NCBI RefSeq assembly: GCF_027922145.1
Contig: NZ_BSFC01000021.1
Coordinates: 248,001-312,000, forward strand
Reading direction: 5' to 3'
Length of the DNA stretch: 64,000 bases
Source: Novosphingobium resinovorum
GTDB taxonomy: Bacteria > Pseudomonadota > Alphaproteobacteria > Sphingomonadales > Sphingomonadaceae
The stretch's first letter is position 1, and every line of letters starts with the position of its first letter. The notes beneath the pieces were generated by a model, which did no database searches, had not been told where the DNA came from, and worked only from the letters and a program-made list of their open reading frames with translations. Below, in pieces: positions 52,177-61,240 of this stretch. Made by a program: the position numbers and the translations under genes.

Positions 52177-54255
52177 CTAGAGAAACTCGTCGGCGGCGTC
52201 GTGGCTGTCGCCGCCGCTGGTCGTGGCGGGCGCCGGCTTGCCGCTGGGAAGCGCGATTGCGGGCGCTTCTGCGAAAGGCTTCACGCCGAACGCGGGGTAG
52301 ATCTCGGACGGGAAATAGATCGTCCCGTCCTTCACCACCATGGCGATCCGGTGCAGTTCGCGCAGGTCCGCCAGCGGATTGCCGGGCAGCAGCAGGAAAT
52401 CCGCCCGCTTGCCCCGCGCGATCGAGCCGAGTTCCTGATCGTTGCCCATGTAGCGCTCCGGCCCAAGCGTGCCGATGCGCAGCACGTCGGCGGCGGGTAT
52501 GCCCGCCTCGCCGTAGATCTCCAGTTCGCGGTGCACCGACAGGCCGGTGCCGTCGTCGGTGCCGGGCAGCAGCGTGACGCCCCGGTCGTGCAGGCGCTTT
52601 ACCACGCGCTTCACCGCATCGAAGGCGCCCAGATAGGCGGCATCGTCGCCCGGCTCGCTCAGCGGCGCGATGGCCTGGCGACGGCGGCGCTGGAGGCCGA
52701 TCGGCAGGTGGTCGATATAGCTCGCTACCGCCGGAGACGGCTTGCCGTCGCGGCTGAGCATCAGCAGTTCCAGCGTCACCGCCGTCGGATCAAGCGCGAT
52801 GTGCTTCGCGACCATCGTATCCAGCGTCGTCTTCACGCGCGGGGCATCGAGGTCCAGCCCCGCCGTGCGCCGCATTGCGGTGAGGCGCAGCGGGGTGCGG
52901 GTGTCCTCCTTGATGTCGAGCACCCAACCCAGCATCAGTTGGTTGACGTGGGTGATCTCGTCATAGCCCGCCGCGATCATCGCATCGGCATTGGTGAAGG
53001 CGGGAATGTGCCCGGTCAGCCCCATGCCCAGCCGCTTGGCCTCGCGTGCGATGGCGGGCACCCATGCCGGGTTCATGCTGTTGTAGATCTTGATCTGCCA
53101 GTAGCCGCGCGCGGCGTACCAGCGCACCGCATCGAGCGCCGCCGCCTCGCTGTCCACGACGATACCGTGGCGCGCCGAATACGGGCTGCGGCCTTCAAGG
53201 AAGCCGTTGGCGGTGATGCGCGGCCCGGCCACCTCGCCCTTGCCGATGCGGTCGATCAGGCCGGGCAGGAAGTCGTTGTGGTTGCCCATGTCGCGCACCG
53301 AGGTGACCCCGGCGGCGATGTAGAGCATCGCCGATTCCAGCCCGATATGCGCGTGCATGTCGTGCAGACCCGCCAGCAGCGTGCCGCCCTTGCCGTCGAT
53401 CAACGCCTCGCCCGGCGTAGCGGGCTCGTCGAGCGGCTGGATGCCGGTGATGCGGCCGTGCGCGAAGACCACCGAGACCGGATCGCCCAGCGTGCCGCTG
53501 GCAGGATCGAACACCCGCACGTTGCGGATGCGCACCGGCGCGTCGATGGTATGGGCGAAGCGCTTCTGAAGCGCGGCATAGCGCGCGGCGGTCAGCCGGG
53601 TGCCGAGTTCGTTGAGGGCGGCCACTTCGCCCTCATGCCCCTCGCGCACGGTGCCGCCACCGCTGTCGAGCGTGGCGAAGAGTTCGCCCTTGCCGTCAAG
53701 CAGGATCATCTCGGGCGAAAGGTCGATGCCGCTGATCGAGTAGGCCTGATACCGGACCTTGCCGATGATGGCCGGGCCGAGCTTCTCGATGGCGAGTTCG
53801 CCGCCGGGGAACGCCGCCATGCGCCCGTCCGCATCCTTGAGCAGCGCGCGGGCGTAAAGCCCCAGCGCCCAGGGGCTGGCGTTCTGCCCGACGTAGAGCG
53901 CAGGGCCGCTGGCGACCGCCTGCTTCTCGCCCATCGAGTCTGTCCAGCGCACCGTGCTGCCTTCGCGCGCGAAGCGTTCGTGAACGTCGCCGCCGAACGT
54001 TGCCTTGCCGTCCAGTTCCCAGCGCGTGGGCAGTTCGTCGCGGCCGAGTTCGACGGTTTCTCGCATGGTCGGGCCGCGGCCGTTGTTCTTGACGTCGTAC
54101 TCGATGGCGACGCGATTGCCCTGCACGTCGGCGTCTACGAAGCCGACCTTCTCGCCGTTGGAGACGACGCTGTAGCGCAGGTGCTCTGCGTGGGCGGGGA
54201 CCGTTACCAGCAGGGTCGAGGCGAACAGCGCGGCGCGCAAGGGCATGCGGAACAT
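52177..54255 (-). CDS. Periplasmic amidohydrolase with N-terminal beta domain
   Basis: A 692-residue exported protein. The signal peptide is PLRAALFASTLLVTVPAHA. Residues about 25-235 form an unrecognised beta-rich domain that is likely all-beta. The amidohydrolase (imidazolonepropionase/Xaa-Pro dipeptidase-like) TIM barrel begins near 245, with metal ligands H301-A-H303, later His residues (GHIPAFT, THVNQ) and the Asp of LLPGTDDG. It probably hydrolyses a cyclic amide or dipeptide. The ATG at 54255 shares one base with the ornithine-cyclodeaminase-like stop (TGATG); ATG 54246 is an alternative. Confidence 0.85.
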   Translation of the reverse strand: MFRMPLRAALFASTLLVTVPAHAEHLRYSVVSNGEKVGFVDADVQGNRVAIEYDVKNNGRGPTMRETVELGRDELPTRWELDGKATFGGDVHERFAREGSTVRWTDSMGEKQAVASGPALYVGQNASPWALGLYARALLKDADGRMAAFPGGELAIEKLGPAIIGKVRYQAYSISGIDLSPEMILLDGKGELFATLDSGGGTVREGHEGEVAALNELGTRLTAARYAALQKRFAHTIDAPVRIRNVRVFDPASGTLGDPVSVVFAHGRITGIQPLDEPATPGEALIDGKGGTLLAGLHDMHAHIGLESAMLYIAAGVTSVRDMGNHNDFLPGLIDRIGKGEVAGPRITANGFLEGRSPYSARHGIVVDSEAAALDAVRWYAARGYWQIKIYNSMNPAWVPAIAREAKRLGMGLTGHIPAFTNADAMIAAGYDEITHVNQLMLGWVLDIKEDTRTPLRLTAMRRTAGLDLDAPRVKTTLDTMVAKHIALDPTAVTLELLMLSRDGKPSPAVASYIDHLPIGLQRRRRQAIAPLSEPGDDAAYLGAFDAVKRVVKRLHDRGVTLLPGTDDGTGLSVHRELEIYGEAGIPAADVLRIGTLGPERYMGNDQELGSIARGKRADFLLLPGNPLADLRELHRIAMVVKDGTIYFPSEIYPAFGVKPFAEAPAIALPSGKPAPATTSGGDSHDAADEFL

Positions 54256-55208
54256 CAGGCGATCGAACTCCGGTAGAGGTGAGCGGCGGCGGCAAGGTCC
54301 TGCACCGCATGGCCGAGCGACTTGTAGACGGTGATATCCCATTCGGAGCGGCGCCCCTCCACGCGGCCGAGCAGCACTTCGCCGATCTCCGCGACGATGT
54401 GGGCGTCGTCGATCAGGCCCTTCTCCCGCGCGACGATGAATTCGGCCGCCGCATCGAGCGCGGAAGCGCGGCTGTCGGCGATATAGCGGCTGTTGACGAC
54501 GAGCGCGCTGTCGACCTCGACCGGGCCGGGACCGCTGGAGCCGACGAGGTTCACATGGACGCCGGGCTTCAGCCACTCGCCGTTCAGCACCGGCTCGGAA
54601 GCAGTGGTCAGGGTGCAGATGACGTCCGCCTCGCCCGCCGCCGTGGGCAGGTCGGTCACGGCCTCTGCCCTGAGGTGGGCGTACTGCGCCGCCAGAGCCT
54701 CGGCCTTGTCGGGTGTGCGGCCCCAGATCAGCACGCGCTCGAAATCGCGCACCAGCGGCAGGGCCTTGAGATGCGTATGCGCCTGCCCGCCGGTGCCGAC
54801 GATCAGCAGCGTGCGCGCGTCCGGCCGCGCCAGCGCGTCGGTCGCCACGGCGGTGGCGGCGGCGGTGCGGATATGGGTGATCTCCTCGGCATCGGCCACG
54901 CAGACCGGGCGGCCTTCCTCGGGCTCGAACAGCACGACGAGACCCCGGTGACGCCGGAGGCCCGGCGAACGCGGATCGGCGAAGACGCTGATGGTCTTGG
55001 TGCCGAACATGTCGCGCTCGCCAAGCGCTCCGGGCATCTGGGCGAAGGTGCGACCCGGGCCCAGCGACAGCATCGTGCGCAGCAGCTGGCGCGTCTCGCC
55101 CGAAGACAGCGCCATCATCGCCTCGCGCACGACGCGGATGCAATCGGGATAGGACAGCTTCTCGCGCACCGCCTCGCTGTCGAAGATCGTCAGCTCGTCG
55201 CGTTTCAT
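54255..55208 (-). CDS. Ornithine cyclodeaminase/mu-crystallin family protein (short type)
   Basis: A 317-residue NAD(P)-binding protein. The dinucleotide motif TLLIVGTGGQAHTHLKAL is near 125, with HVNLVGSSGPGPVEVD and a basic substrate-binding patch near the N-terminus. It differs from true ornithine cyclodeaminase at the active-site loop (compare INAIGGDCPGK in the gene at 59487). It may be a ketimine reductase, alanine dehydrogenase-like or opine-type enzyme acting on a cyclic imino acid. It is divergent from an Lrp regulator and coupled to the amidohydrolase downstream. Confidence 0.87.
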   Translation of the reverse strand: MKRDELTIFDSEAVREKLSYPDCIRVVREAMMALSSGETRQLLRTMLSLGPGRTFAQMPGALGERDMFGTKTISVFADPRSPGLRRHRGLVVLFEPEEGRPVCVADAEEITHIRTAAATAVATDALARPDARTLLIVGTGGQAHTHLKALPLVRDFERVLIWGRTPDKAEALAAQYAHLRAEAVTDLPTAAGEADVICTLTTASEPVLNGEWLKPGVHVNLVGSSGPGPVEVDSALVVNSRYIADSRASALDAAAEFIVAREKGLIDDAHIVAEIGEVLLGRVEGRRSEWDITVYKSLGHAVQDLAAAAHLYRSSIA

Positions 55209-55338
55209 CGGTGCCGTCCTTTCAATTCCCTGTGCGCACACGCTAGCCGCCGTTCCAGCGTAATGCTTGCCCGACTTCGCGCATTTGCCTAGGCTCGATG
55301 GCAATTCAATGCACCAATGACAGGGATGGCGCATAATC

Positions 55339-55815
55339 ATGGCGGAAGCACTCGACCGGCTCGACCTCAAGATCCTCGACCGGCTGCAGATCGACGCCTC
55401 GGAATCGTCGAGCGAGATCGCCGAGCGCGTCGGCCTGTCGCAATCGCCCTGCTGGCGGCGCATCCAGCGGCTGAAGGAGGAAGGCTACATCAAGGCGCAG
55501 GTCGCCGTGCTGGACCGCGAGAAGTTCGGCGAAAGCATGTACATCTTCGCCCAGCTCAAGATGGGCCGCCTCAGCGACGAGGCGCGCGAAAGCTTCATCC
55601 GCGCGGTCGAGGACATCCCCGAGATCACTGAGGCCTATACCCTGTTCGGCGAGATGGACGTGATGCTGAAGGTGCTGGCGCCGAGCATGGCGTGGTATCA
55701 GAACTTCACCTTTCGCCGCCTGCTGCGCCTGCCGGGGGTAGAGGACATCCGCTCCACCGCGACGCTGTCGGAGATGAAGTGCACCCACCGACTGCCGCTG
55801 CCGTCGGCGTCCTGA
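55339..55815 (+). CDS. Lrp/AsnC-family transcriptional regulator (1)
   Basis: A 158-residue regulator. The N-terminal HTH (LDRLDLKILDRLQIDASESSS, GLSQSPCWRRIQRL) is followed by the RAM effector domain (ITEAYTLFGEMDVMLKV). It lies divergently, 130 nt from the cyclodeaminase-like gene, the usual layout for an Lrp-type activator responding to an amino acid. No other rightward gene follows closely; a palindromic repeat comes next. Confidence 0.93.
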   Translation: MAEALDRLDLKILDRLQIDASESSSEIAERVGLSQSPCWRRIQRLKEEGYIKAQVAVLDREKFGESMYIFAQLKMGRLSDEARESFIRAVEDIPEITEAYTLFGEMDVMLKVLAPSMAWYQNFTFRRLLRLPGVEDIRSTATLSEMKCTHRLPLPSAS

Positions 55816-55829
55816 GATCCGCTCCCTGT

Positions 55830-55906
55830 CGTCATTGCGAGCGTAGCGAAGCAATCCAGGGCGGCTCAAGACTGCCTTGGATTGCTTCGCTACGCTCGCA
55901 ATGACG
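55830..55906. repeat. Inverted repeat, GTCATTGCGAGC family (copy 2)
   Basis: Arms 55830-55860 and about 55875-55906 (core GTCATTGCGAGCGTAGCGAA and its complement) differ only by one extra T near the loop. It is the same family as the repeat at 43844. It lies between the Lrp gene and the M61 peptidase gene. Confidence 0.85.
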
Positions 55907-56032
55907 AAGTGGTTTTCGACTTCATGCCCCGACCCTGTGCATAAATGATGTTTCGCGAGGCAATCGGGCGCCCATCTATGCGAAACTTTCGCTGCCGCGG
56001 GCCGATAGACTGACCGGCAGAAGGAGCACACC

Positions 56033-57727
56033 ATGCCCGATCGCCGTATCGCCCTACCCCTGCTGGCCGCGCTGGCCTGTGCGCCTGCCGCCGGGGCCGC
56101 CGCCGAGCCTGCGCTGCGCGTCACGCTCGCGCCAGCAAAGCCCGACGCCGAGCAGCACGTGCCCTATGTTGACGTGACAGTGGTGGCAGACGGCATGTCC
56201 CGCGCCGAGGGTGCACCGTTGCTGCGCCTGCCGCTCGTCGCCAACACCGTGGTCACCAGCGGCGCTGCGATCACCGGCCTCACCGTCCGCGACCGGCGCG
56301 GCGCGCTTACCACGCGTGTCGAGGACGTCGAGGAGGACGGCTCCAACCGCACCCGCCTGTGGCGCGCGCCGCGTGCCGTCGAGGGCGCGCTGAAGGTGCA
56401 TTACCGCGTGCCGATCGACGCCGCCGCGCCGCCGCTTGCCCTGCCGCAGTACGAGATGCGCACCGAACTGGGCGGCTTCTCGGCGGCGGGCAACGCCTTC
56501 CTGATCCTGCCCGATGACGAGACGCCGCGCCGTGCCAGTGTGACGTGGAACTTCGCCGCCTACGGCCCGAACGGCAAGGGCGTCTCCAGCCTCGGGGTCG
56601 GCAACGCGACGGCGCGCAAGGCGATGCCCGCTTCGGAACTGGCGCACATGTACTACATGGGCGGCCAGCCCGGCGTGTTTCCGCCCGCGAACGACGGCTT
56701 CTTCGCCGCATGGCAGGGCATTCCGCCCTTCCCGATGGCGCCGCTGATGACATGGGCCGGCGACCTGCACCGCCATTATGGCGCGTTCTTCGGCTATACC
56801 CCGCCCAGCTTCGGCGTGTTCGGCCGGACCAACCAGCGCAACCCGGGCAGCGGCATCGGCCTGAAGGACAGCTTCGCCTTTACCTTCAACCACACCTCCA
56901 AACCCGCCGACTTGCGCTCGCTGCTGGCGCACGAGATGCTCCATGCCTGGGTCAATTCGCTCGACGCCTCGATGGATGCGGCGGGCGGGCTCGACCGCTC
57001 GTGGTTCGGCGAGGGGCTGGCGGTTCACTACCAGCGCCTGCTGCCCTACCGCGCGGGCCTGATCTCGGCCGAGGATTTCCTCGCCGACCTCAACGAGACG
57101 GCGGCGCGCTACTACACCAACATCAAGATCGGTGTGCCCAACGCCGATATCCCGGCGGGCTTCTGGCGCGACACGCGGATCCGCGTGCTGCCCTACGATC
57201 GCGGCTCGCTCTACTTCGCCGCCACCGACGCGGCGATCCGCCAGGCGTCGGGGGGCAAACGCTCGCTCGACGATCTGGTGCGCACGATGCTGGCCGAGCG
57301 CCGCGCCGGGCGGCCTATGGACGAAGCGCTGTACCGCCGCCTGCTGAAAGCCGACCTCGGCGACACGGGCATCGCCGCGTTCGAGGCGATGCTCAAGGGC
57401 GGCGTCGTGCTGCCGCCGTCGGACACCTTCGGCCCGCAGTTCCGCCGCATCGAGAAGCCGCTGCGCCGCTTCGACCTCGGCTTCGACCCGGCCTCGCTGC
57501 TGGCACGCCCGAAGATCGTGAAGGGCATCATTCCCGGCTCGAATGCCGAAGCCGCCGGACTGCGCGAAGGCGACGAGATACTCAACACGTTCTCACAGGA
57601 CGGCTTGCAGGGCGACCAGCAGGCTTTCCTCTCCCTCGACGTGAAGCGCGCCGGGGAGGAACTGCATCTGCGCTACCAACCTCGCGGAGAGACCGTGTCC
57701 GCCTACCAGTGGGAAGCGGCGCGCTGA
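56033..57727 (+). CDS. M61-family glycyl aminopeptidase with C-terminal PDZ domain, exported
   Basis: A 564-residue peptidase. The signal peptide is IALPLLAALACAPAAGAAA, followed by an N-terminal beta-domain to about 230. The gluzincin centre has H300-E301-x-x-H304 and E327 in WFGEGLA. The C-terminal PDZ-like domain (about 470-560, VKGIIPGSNAEAAGLREGDE) follows. M61 enzymes release N-terminal glycine or alanine from peptides. It is placed between two cyclodeaminase-regulator pairs, suggesting peptide breakdown. All catalytic residues are present. Confidence 0.92.
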   Translation: MPDRRIALPLLAALACAPAAGAAAEPALRVTLAPAKPDAEQHVPYVDVTVVADGMSRAEGAPLLRLPLVANTVVTSGAAITGLTVRDRRGALTTRVEDVEEDGSNRTRLWRAPRAVEGALKVHYRVPIDAAAPPLALPQYEMRTELGGFSAAGNAFLILPDDETPRRASVTWNFAAYGPNGKGVSSLGVGNATARKAMPASELAHMYYMGGQPGVFPPANDGFFAAWQGIPPFPMAPLMTWAGDLHRHYGAFFGYTPPSFGVFGRTNQRNPGSGIGLKDSFAFTFNHTSKPADLRSLLAHEMLHAWVNSLDASMDAAGGLDRSWFGEGLAVHYQRLLPYRAGLISAEDFLADLNETAARYYTNIKIGVPNADIPAGFWRDTRIRVLPYDRGSLYFAATDAAIRQASGGKRSLDDLVRTMLAERRAGRPMDEALYRRLLKADLGDTGIAAFEAMLKGGVVLPPSDTFGPQFRRIEKPLRRFDLGFDPASLLARPKIVKGIIPGSNAEAAGLREGDEILNTFSQDGLQGDQQAFLSLDVKRAGEELHLRYQPRGETVSAYQWEAAR

Positions 57728-57776
57728 AACGCGCCGCCGACCCGCATGGCGGCACGCGGATCGACGGAATTATCGT

Positions 57777-59351
57777 TCAGCGCAGTCCCTGCAGGGCGGA
57801 TGGCAGGCTCGCGGCGATCCACGGCGATGCCTTCTCGTAAGCATGGCCGACTTGCAGCACCGCCAGATCCGCATGGCGCCTGCCGATGATCTGAAGACCG
57901 ATGGGAAGCTTGCGCGCACCGCCGAAGCCGGCCGGAACCGCCAGAGCAGGCAGGCCCGCCATCGTCGCGGGAAGGGTAACTTCCATCCAGCGGTGATAGC
58001 TGTTCATGGCCTTTCCGGCGATCTCGGTCGGCCAGTGCTCGCTGGCATCGAACGGGAAGACCTGCGCGCTGGGCAGCACCAGGAAATCGAATTTCTCGAA
58101 GGCTGCGGCGAACGCATTGTAGATGCGGGTGCGGCCTTCCGACGCCTTGGCAAGCTGCGGCCCGGTCAGCTTCATGCCGCCCTCGACTTCCCAGATCGCT
58201 TCGGGCTTCATCAGCGCCCGCTTGGCGGGATCGTCGTAGAATCCCTGGAGATCGGCGCCGACCGACCAGTGCCGCAGCGCCACTGCCGTACGCCACATCT
58301 CGGAAGCAGGTTCGGCCAGGGTCGCTTCCTCGACGGTCATGCCGATCGCCTCGAATGCCTTGAGCGCTTTCGTGCAGGTTTCCATGATGCCGGCCTCCAT
58401 CGGCAGCGCACCGCCGAGATCACCCAACCAGCCGACCCTGCCGCCCTTCCAGTCGCGATCGAGCGGACGCGCGAACATCGCCGGATCATCGCCGAGAGAG
58501 AACGGTGCGCGCGCATCGCCGCCCGCCTGCACCGAAAACAGCATCGCAAGATCACTCACGGTTCGGCCGAGCGGCCCCGACGTGGCGAAGTTCTGCCAGA
58601 ACAGGTCGGTGTTGGGCACCGAAGGAACCCGGCCGAACGAGGGACGCAGTCCGAAGACGTTGTTCCAGCCGGGCGGGTTGCGGAGCGACCCGCCGAAGTC
58701 GCTGCCGTCCGCCACCGGCACCATCCGCAGCGCCAGCGCGACCGCGCCGCCGCCGGTGCTGCCGCCCGCTGCGCGGCCGTAGGCATAGGCGTTGTGCGTC
58801 GTTCCGAACACCGGATTGTAACTGTGCGATCCCAGCGCGAACTCGGGTACGTTGCTCTTGCCGAGGAAGATCGCACCGGCCTTGCGCATGCGCGACACCA
58901 CGAGGCTGTCGGCTGCAGGAATGTTGTCCCGCAGGATCGGCGAACCCTGCGTGCTGGCAATGCCCTTGACCGGGGCAGTGTCCTTCACCGCATGGGGAAA
59001 GCCATGGAGCGGCCCGTGGAAACGGTTCGCCGCCGCGTCCTCGTCCATGGCGGCAGCCTGTCGCAGCAGCGCATCACCGTCCACGCGCGAAACGATGGCG
59101 TTGAAGCGGGGGTTCAGGCGGTCGATCTGCGCCAGATGGGCGGTCATCACCTCGCGGCTGGACAAGTCGCGGCGATGGATCGCGGCCGACAGGTCGGTCG
59201 CATTCATCATCACGATCTCGTTCGATCCCGTCCCACGCCGTTCGGCGACCCGTGCGAGCGCCGGTGCCGCCATGGTGCCCAGTGCCGTGGCTGCGCCGGT
59301 CAGCACGGTTCGGCGGGTCGCCGTCGTACCGTCAAGGGTCGCTTCGCCCAT
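57777..59351 (-). CDS. Amidase-signature-family amidase, Tat-exported
   Basis: A 524-residue amidase. It carries a Tat-like leader (TTATRRTVLTGAATALGTM), a catalytic Lys in HAVKDTAPVKG, a cis-Ser in AAGGSTGGG and a nucleophile Ser in GSDFGGSLRNP. The triad Ser-cisSer-Lys is complete. The start ATG 59351 is chosen because GGAG lies 9 nt before it; ATGs at 59360 and 59366 have poor spacing or no site. It hydrolyses an aliphatic, aryl or peptide-like amide in the periplasm. It is convergent with the M61 peptidase (49 nt between stops). Confidence 0.9.
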   Translation of the reverse strand: MGEATLDGTTATRRTVLTGAATALGTMAAPALARVAERRGTGSNEIVMMNATDLSAAIHRRDLSSREVMTAHLAQIDRLNPRFNAIVSRVDGDALLRQAAAMDEDAAANRFHGPLHGFPHAVKDTAPVKGIASTQGSPILRDNIPAADSLVVSRMRKAGAIFLGKSNVPEFALGSHSYNPVFGTTHNAYAYGRAAGGSTGGGAVALALRMVPVADGSDFGGSLRNPPGWNNVFGLRPSFGRVPSVPNTDLFWQNFATSGPLGRTVSDLAMLFSVQAGGDARAPFSLGDDPAMFARPLDRDWKGGRVGWLGDLGGALPMEAGIMETCTKALKAFEAIGMTVEEATLAEPASEMWRTAVALRHWSVGADLQGFYDDPAKRALMKPEAIWEVEGGMKLTGPQLAKASEGRTRIYNAFAAAFEKFDFLVLPSAQVFPFDASEHWPTEIAGKAMNSYHRWMEVTLPATMAGLPALAVPAGFGGARKLPIGLQIIGRRHADLAVLQVGHAYEKASPWIAASLPSALQGLR

Positions 59352-59486
59352 CGTCTTCATCTCCATTTGCCAATCTGCCCGCTTCTTCACGGCGACCACC
59401 CGATGGTAAAGGTCCAAGATGACTTGCGGCGCGGGACCACTCCCCCGCCGCAAGTCACGTAGTCCCGGGGTCGAGCCGAAGCCCGA

Positions 59487-60533
59487 TCAGGCCGCCCGCT
59501 GCAGCATGCCGAACAGGTCGCGCGGATCGTCGGGATCGGCGATGATGTCGAGCTGCTGGAAGAACGCGGTGTCGTCCAGCTTGCCCAGCAGGTAGCGCAG
59601 CGCCGAGAAATCCTCGATCGCGAAGCCGACGCTGTCGAACAGCGTGATCTGGCGCGCGTCGGTGCGGCCTTCGGCCTCGCCGCTCAGAACCTTCCAGAAT
59701 TCGGTCACCGGATAGGACGCCTCCATCTGCTGGATCTCGCCCTCGATGCGGGTCTGCGGCTCGAATTCGACGAAAGTGGCCGCGCGGTCGAGAATGTCGC
59801 GGTGCAGTTCCGTCTTGCCCGGGCAGTCGCCGCCGATCGCGTTGATATGGATGCCGGAGCCGACCATGTTGTCGGACAGGATGGTGGCATAGGCCTTGTC
59901 TGCCGTGCAGGTGGTGATGATCTGCGCGCCCTCGATCGCATCCTGCGAGGTTTCGCAGGCCACGACCCGGAGGCCGCTGCCCTGCAGATTGCGCGCGGCC
60001 TTGCGGATGGCCTCGGGATCGAGGTCGTAGAGGCGCACTTCCTCGATGCCGACGATGGCCTTCATCGCGATCGCCTGGAATTCCGCCTGCGCGCCGTTGC
60101 CTATCATCGCCATGACCCGCGCGTCCGCCGGGGCGAGGCGGCGCGCCACCATCGCGGACGTCGCCGCAGTACGCAGCGCCGTCAGCAGCGTCATCTCGGT
60201 CAGCAGCAGCGGATAGCCGGTATCCACGCGCGCCAGCAGCCCAAAGGCTGCAACCGTCTGCAAACCCTTCGCGGTGTTGCTGGGATGGCCGTTAACGTAC
60301 TTGAAGGCATAGGCCTCGCCGTCGGACGTGGGCATCAGTTCGATCACGCCCTCTTGCGAGTGCGAGGCCAGCCGCGGCGCTTTCTCGAACAGGGACCAGC
60401 GCAAATAGTCGGCCTCTATCGCATCGGTCAGTTCATGCAGCACCGTCTCGATCCCGAAATGATGGACGAGGCGCATCATGTTTTCGACGCTGACGAAGGG
60501 GATGAAGGCAAGCGGGGAAGGCTGCGGCGCCAT
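59487..60533 (-). CDS. ocd: Ornithine cyclodeaminase
   Basis: A 348-residue enzyme of the true ornithine cyclodeaminase type, which turns L-ornithine into L-proline and ammonium with NAD+. The NAD motif MIGNGAQAEFQAIAMKA and the active-site loop HINAIGGDCPGKTELH, which holds the catalytic Asp, are intact. Length matches characterised enzymes of about 350. ATG 60533 follows CAGGAT. It is divergent from an AsnC regulator. It may be part of arginine or ornithine use, or act on a related diamino acid. Confidence 0.88.
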   Translation of the reverse strand: MAPQPSPLAFIPFVSVENMMRLVHHFGIETVLHELTDAIEADYLRWSLFEKAPRLASHSQEGVIELMPTSDGEAYAFKYVNGHPSNTAKGLQTVAAFGLLARVDTGYPLLLTEMTLLTALRTAATSAMVARRLAPADARVMAMIGNGAQAEFQAIAMKAIVGIEEVRLYDLDPEAIRKAARNLQGSGLRVVACETSQDAIEGAQIITTCTADKAYATILSDNMVGSGIHINAIGGDCPGKTELHRDILDRAATFVEFEPQTRIEGEIQQMEASYPVTEFWKVLSGEAEGRTDARQITLFDSVGFAIEDFSALRYLLGKLDDTAFFQQLDIIADPDDPRDLFGMLQRAA

Positions 60534-60618
60534 GGTTTCGTATCCTGATGGTGAATGGGCAGGACGATCGTAGAGCGAGGCCCTGCTGGTAAAAATTGCC
60601 ATACCGCCTTGCAAACCG

Positions 60619-61122
60619 ATGAACTTTGGACAATTTTATCAGCGCATTTATACAATATGCTCGATTTCAGGCCATCAACTCTTGTCATCTTCCGCCAAGT
60701 TCATCCCTGACGACCTCGACCGCCGTATCATCGGCCACCTTCGCGCAGACGGGCGCGCTTCGCTGTCGAAACTGGCCGACGCGCTGGGCGTGGCGCGCGG
60801 CACCGTGCAGAGCAGGCTGGACCGCCTGATCGATACCGGAACGCTGCTGGGCTTCACGATCCGGGTCCGCGACGACTACGAGGATCTTTCCGTGCGCGCG
60901 GTGATGATGATCGAGATCACCGGCAAGTCGACCACGCAGGTGATCCAGAAGCTGCGGGGCATGGTCGAGATCCATGCGCTGCACACCACCAACGGCAACT
61001 GGGACCTCGTCGCCGACATTCGTACCGGCAGCCTCTCGGAATTCGACCGGGTGCTGCGACAGGTGCGCATGATCGACGGGGTGCTGAACAGCGAAACCAG
61101 CCTGCTGCTGAGCACGGTCTGA
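60619..61122 (+). CDS. Lrp/AsnC-family transcriptional regulator (2)
   Basis: A regulator of about 145-167 residues. The HTH domain starts DDLDRRIIGHLRADGRASLS, and the effector domain has VEIHALHTTNGNWDLVADI. The first 20-odd codons from ATG 60619 are A/T-rich and contain a promoter-like TTGGAC...TACAAT, so translation may begin later, for example at TTG 60682 after an AGG site. It is divergent from ocd and probably its regulator, answering to ornithine or arginine. Confidence 0.88.
   Translation: MNFGQFYQRIYTICSISGHQLLSSSAKFIPDDLDRRIIGHLRADGRASLSKLADALGVARGTVQSRLDRLIDTGTLLGFTIRVRDDYEDLSVRAVMMIEITGKSTTQVIQKLRGMVEIHALHTTNGNWDLVADIRTGSLSEFDRVLRQVRMIDGVLNSETSLLLSTV
60626..60656 (+). promoter_or_regulatory. 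Candidate promoter of the AsnC gene
   Basis: TTGGAC at 60626-60631 and TACAAT at 60651-60656 resemble -35 and -10 boxes, with 19 nt between them (17 nt if the -10 is read as TATACA at 60649). The stretch is A/T-rich within a GC-rich genome. It overlaps the 5' codons of the longest reading frame. Confidence 0.35.
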
Positions 61123-61240
61123 CGCGAGCGGCGCAAGCATCCGCCCGGTGGACCCGTCCCGCTGCGGAAACTGGATGTTTCGCGCAAGGCGACGAAAGGC
61201 GATGCAACCGTGTCATGGATAATCGCGGAAAGGTGACGCA

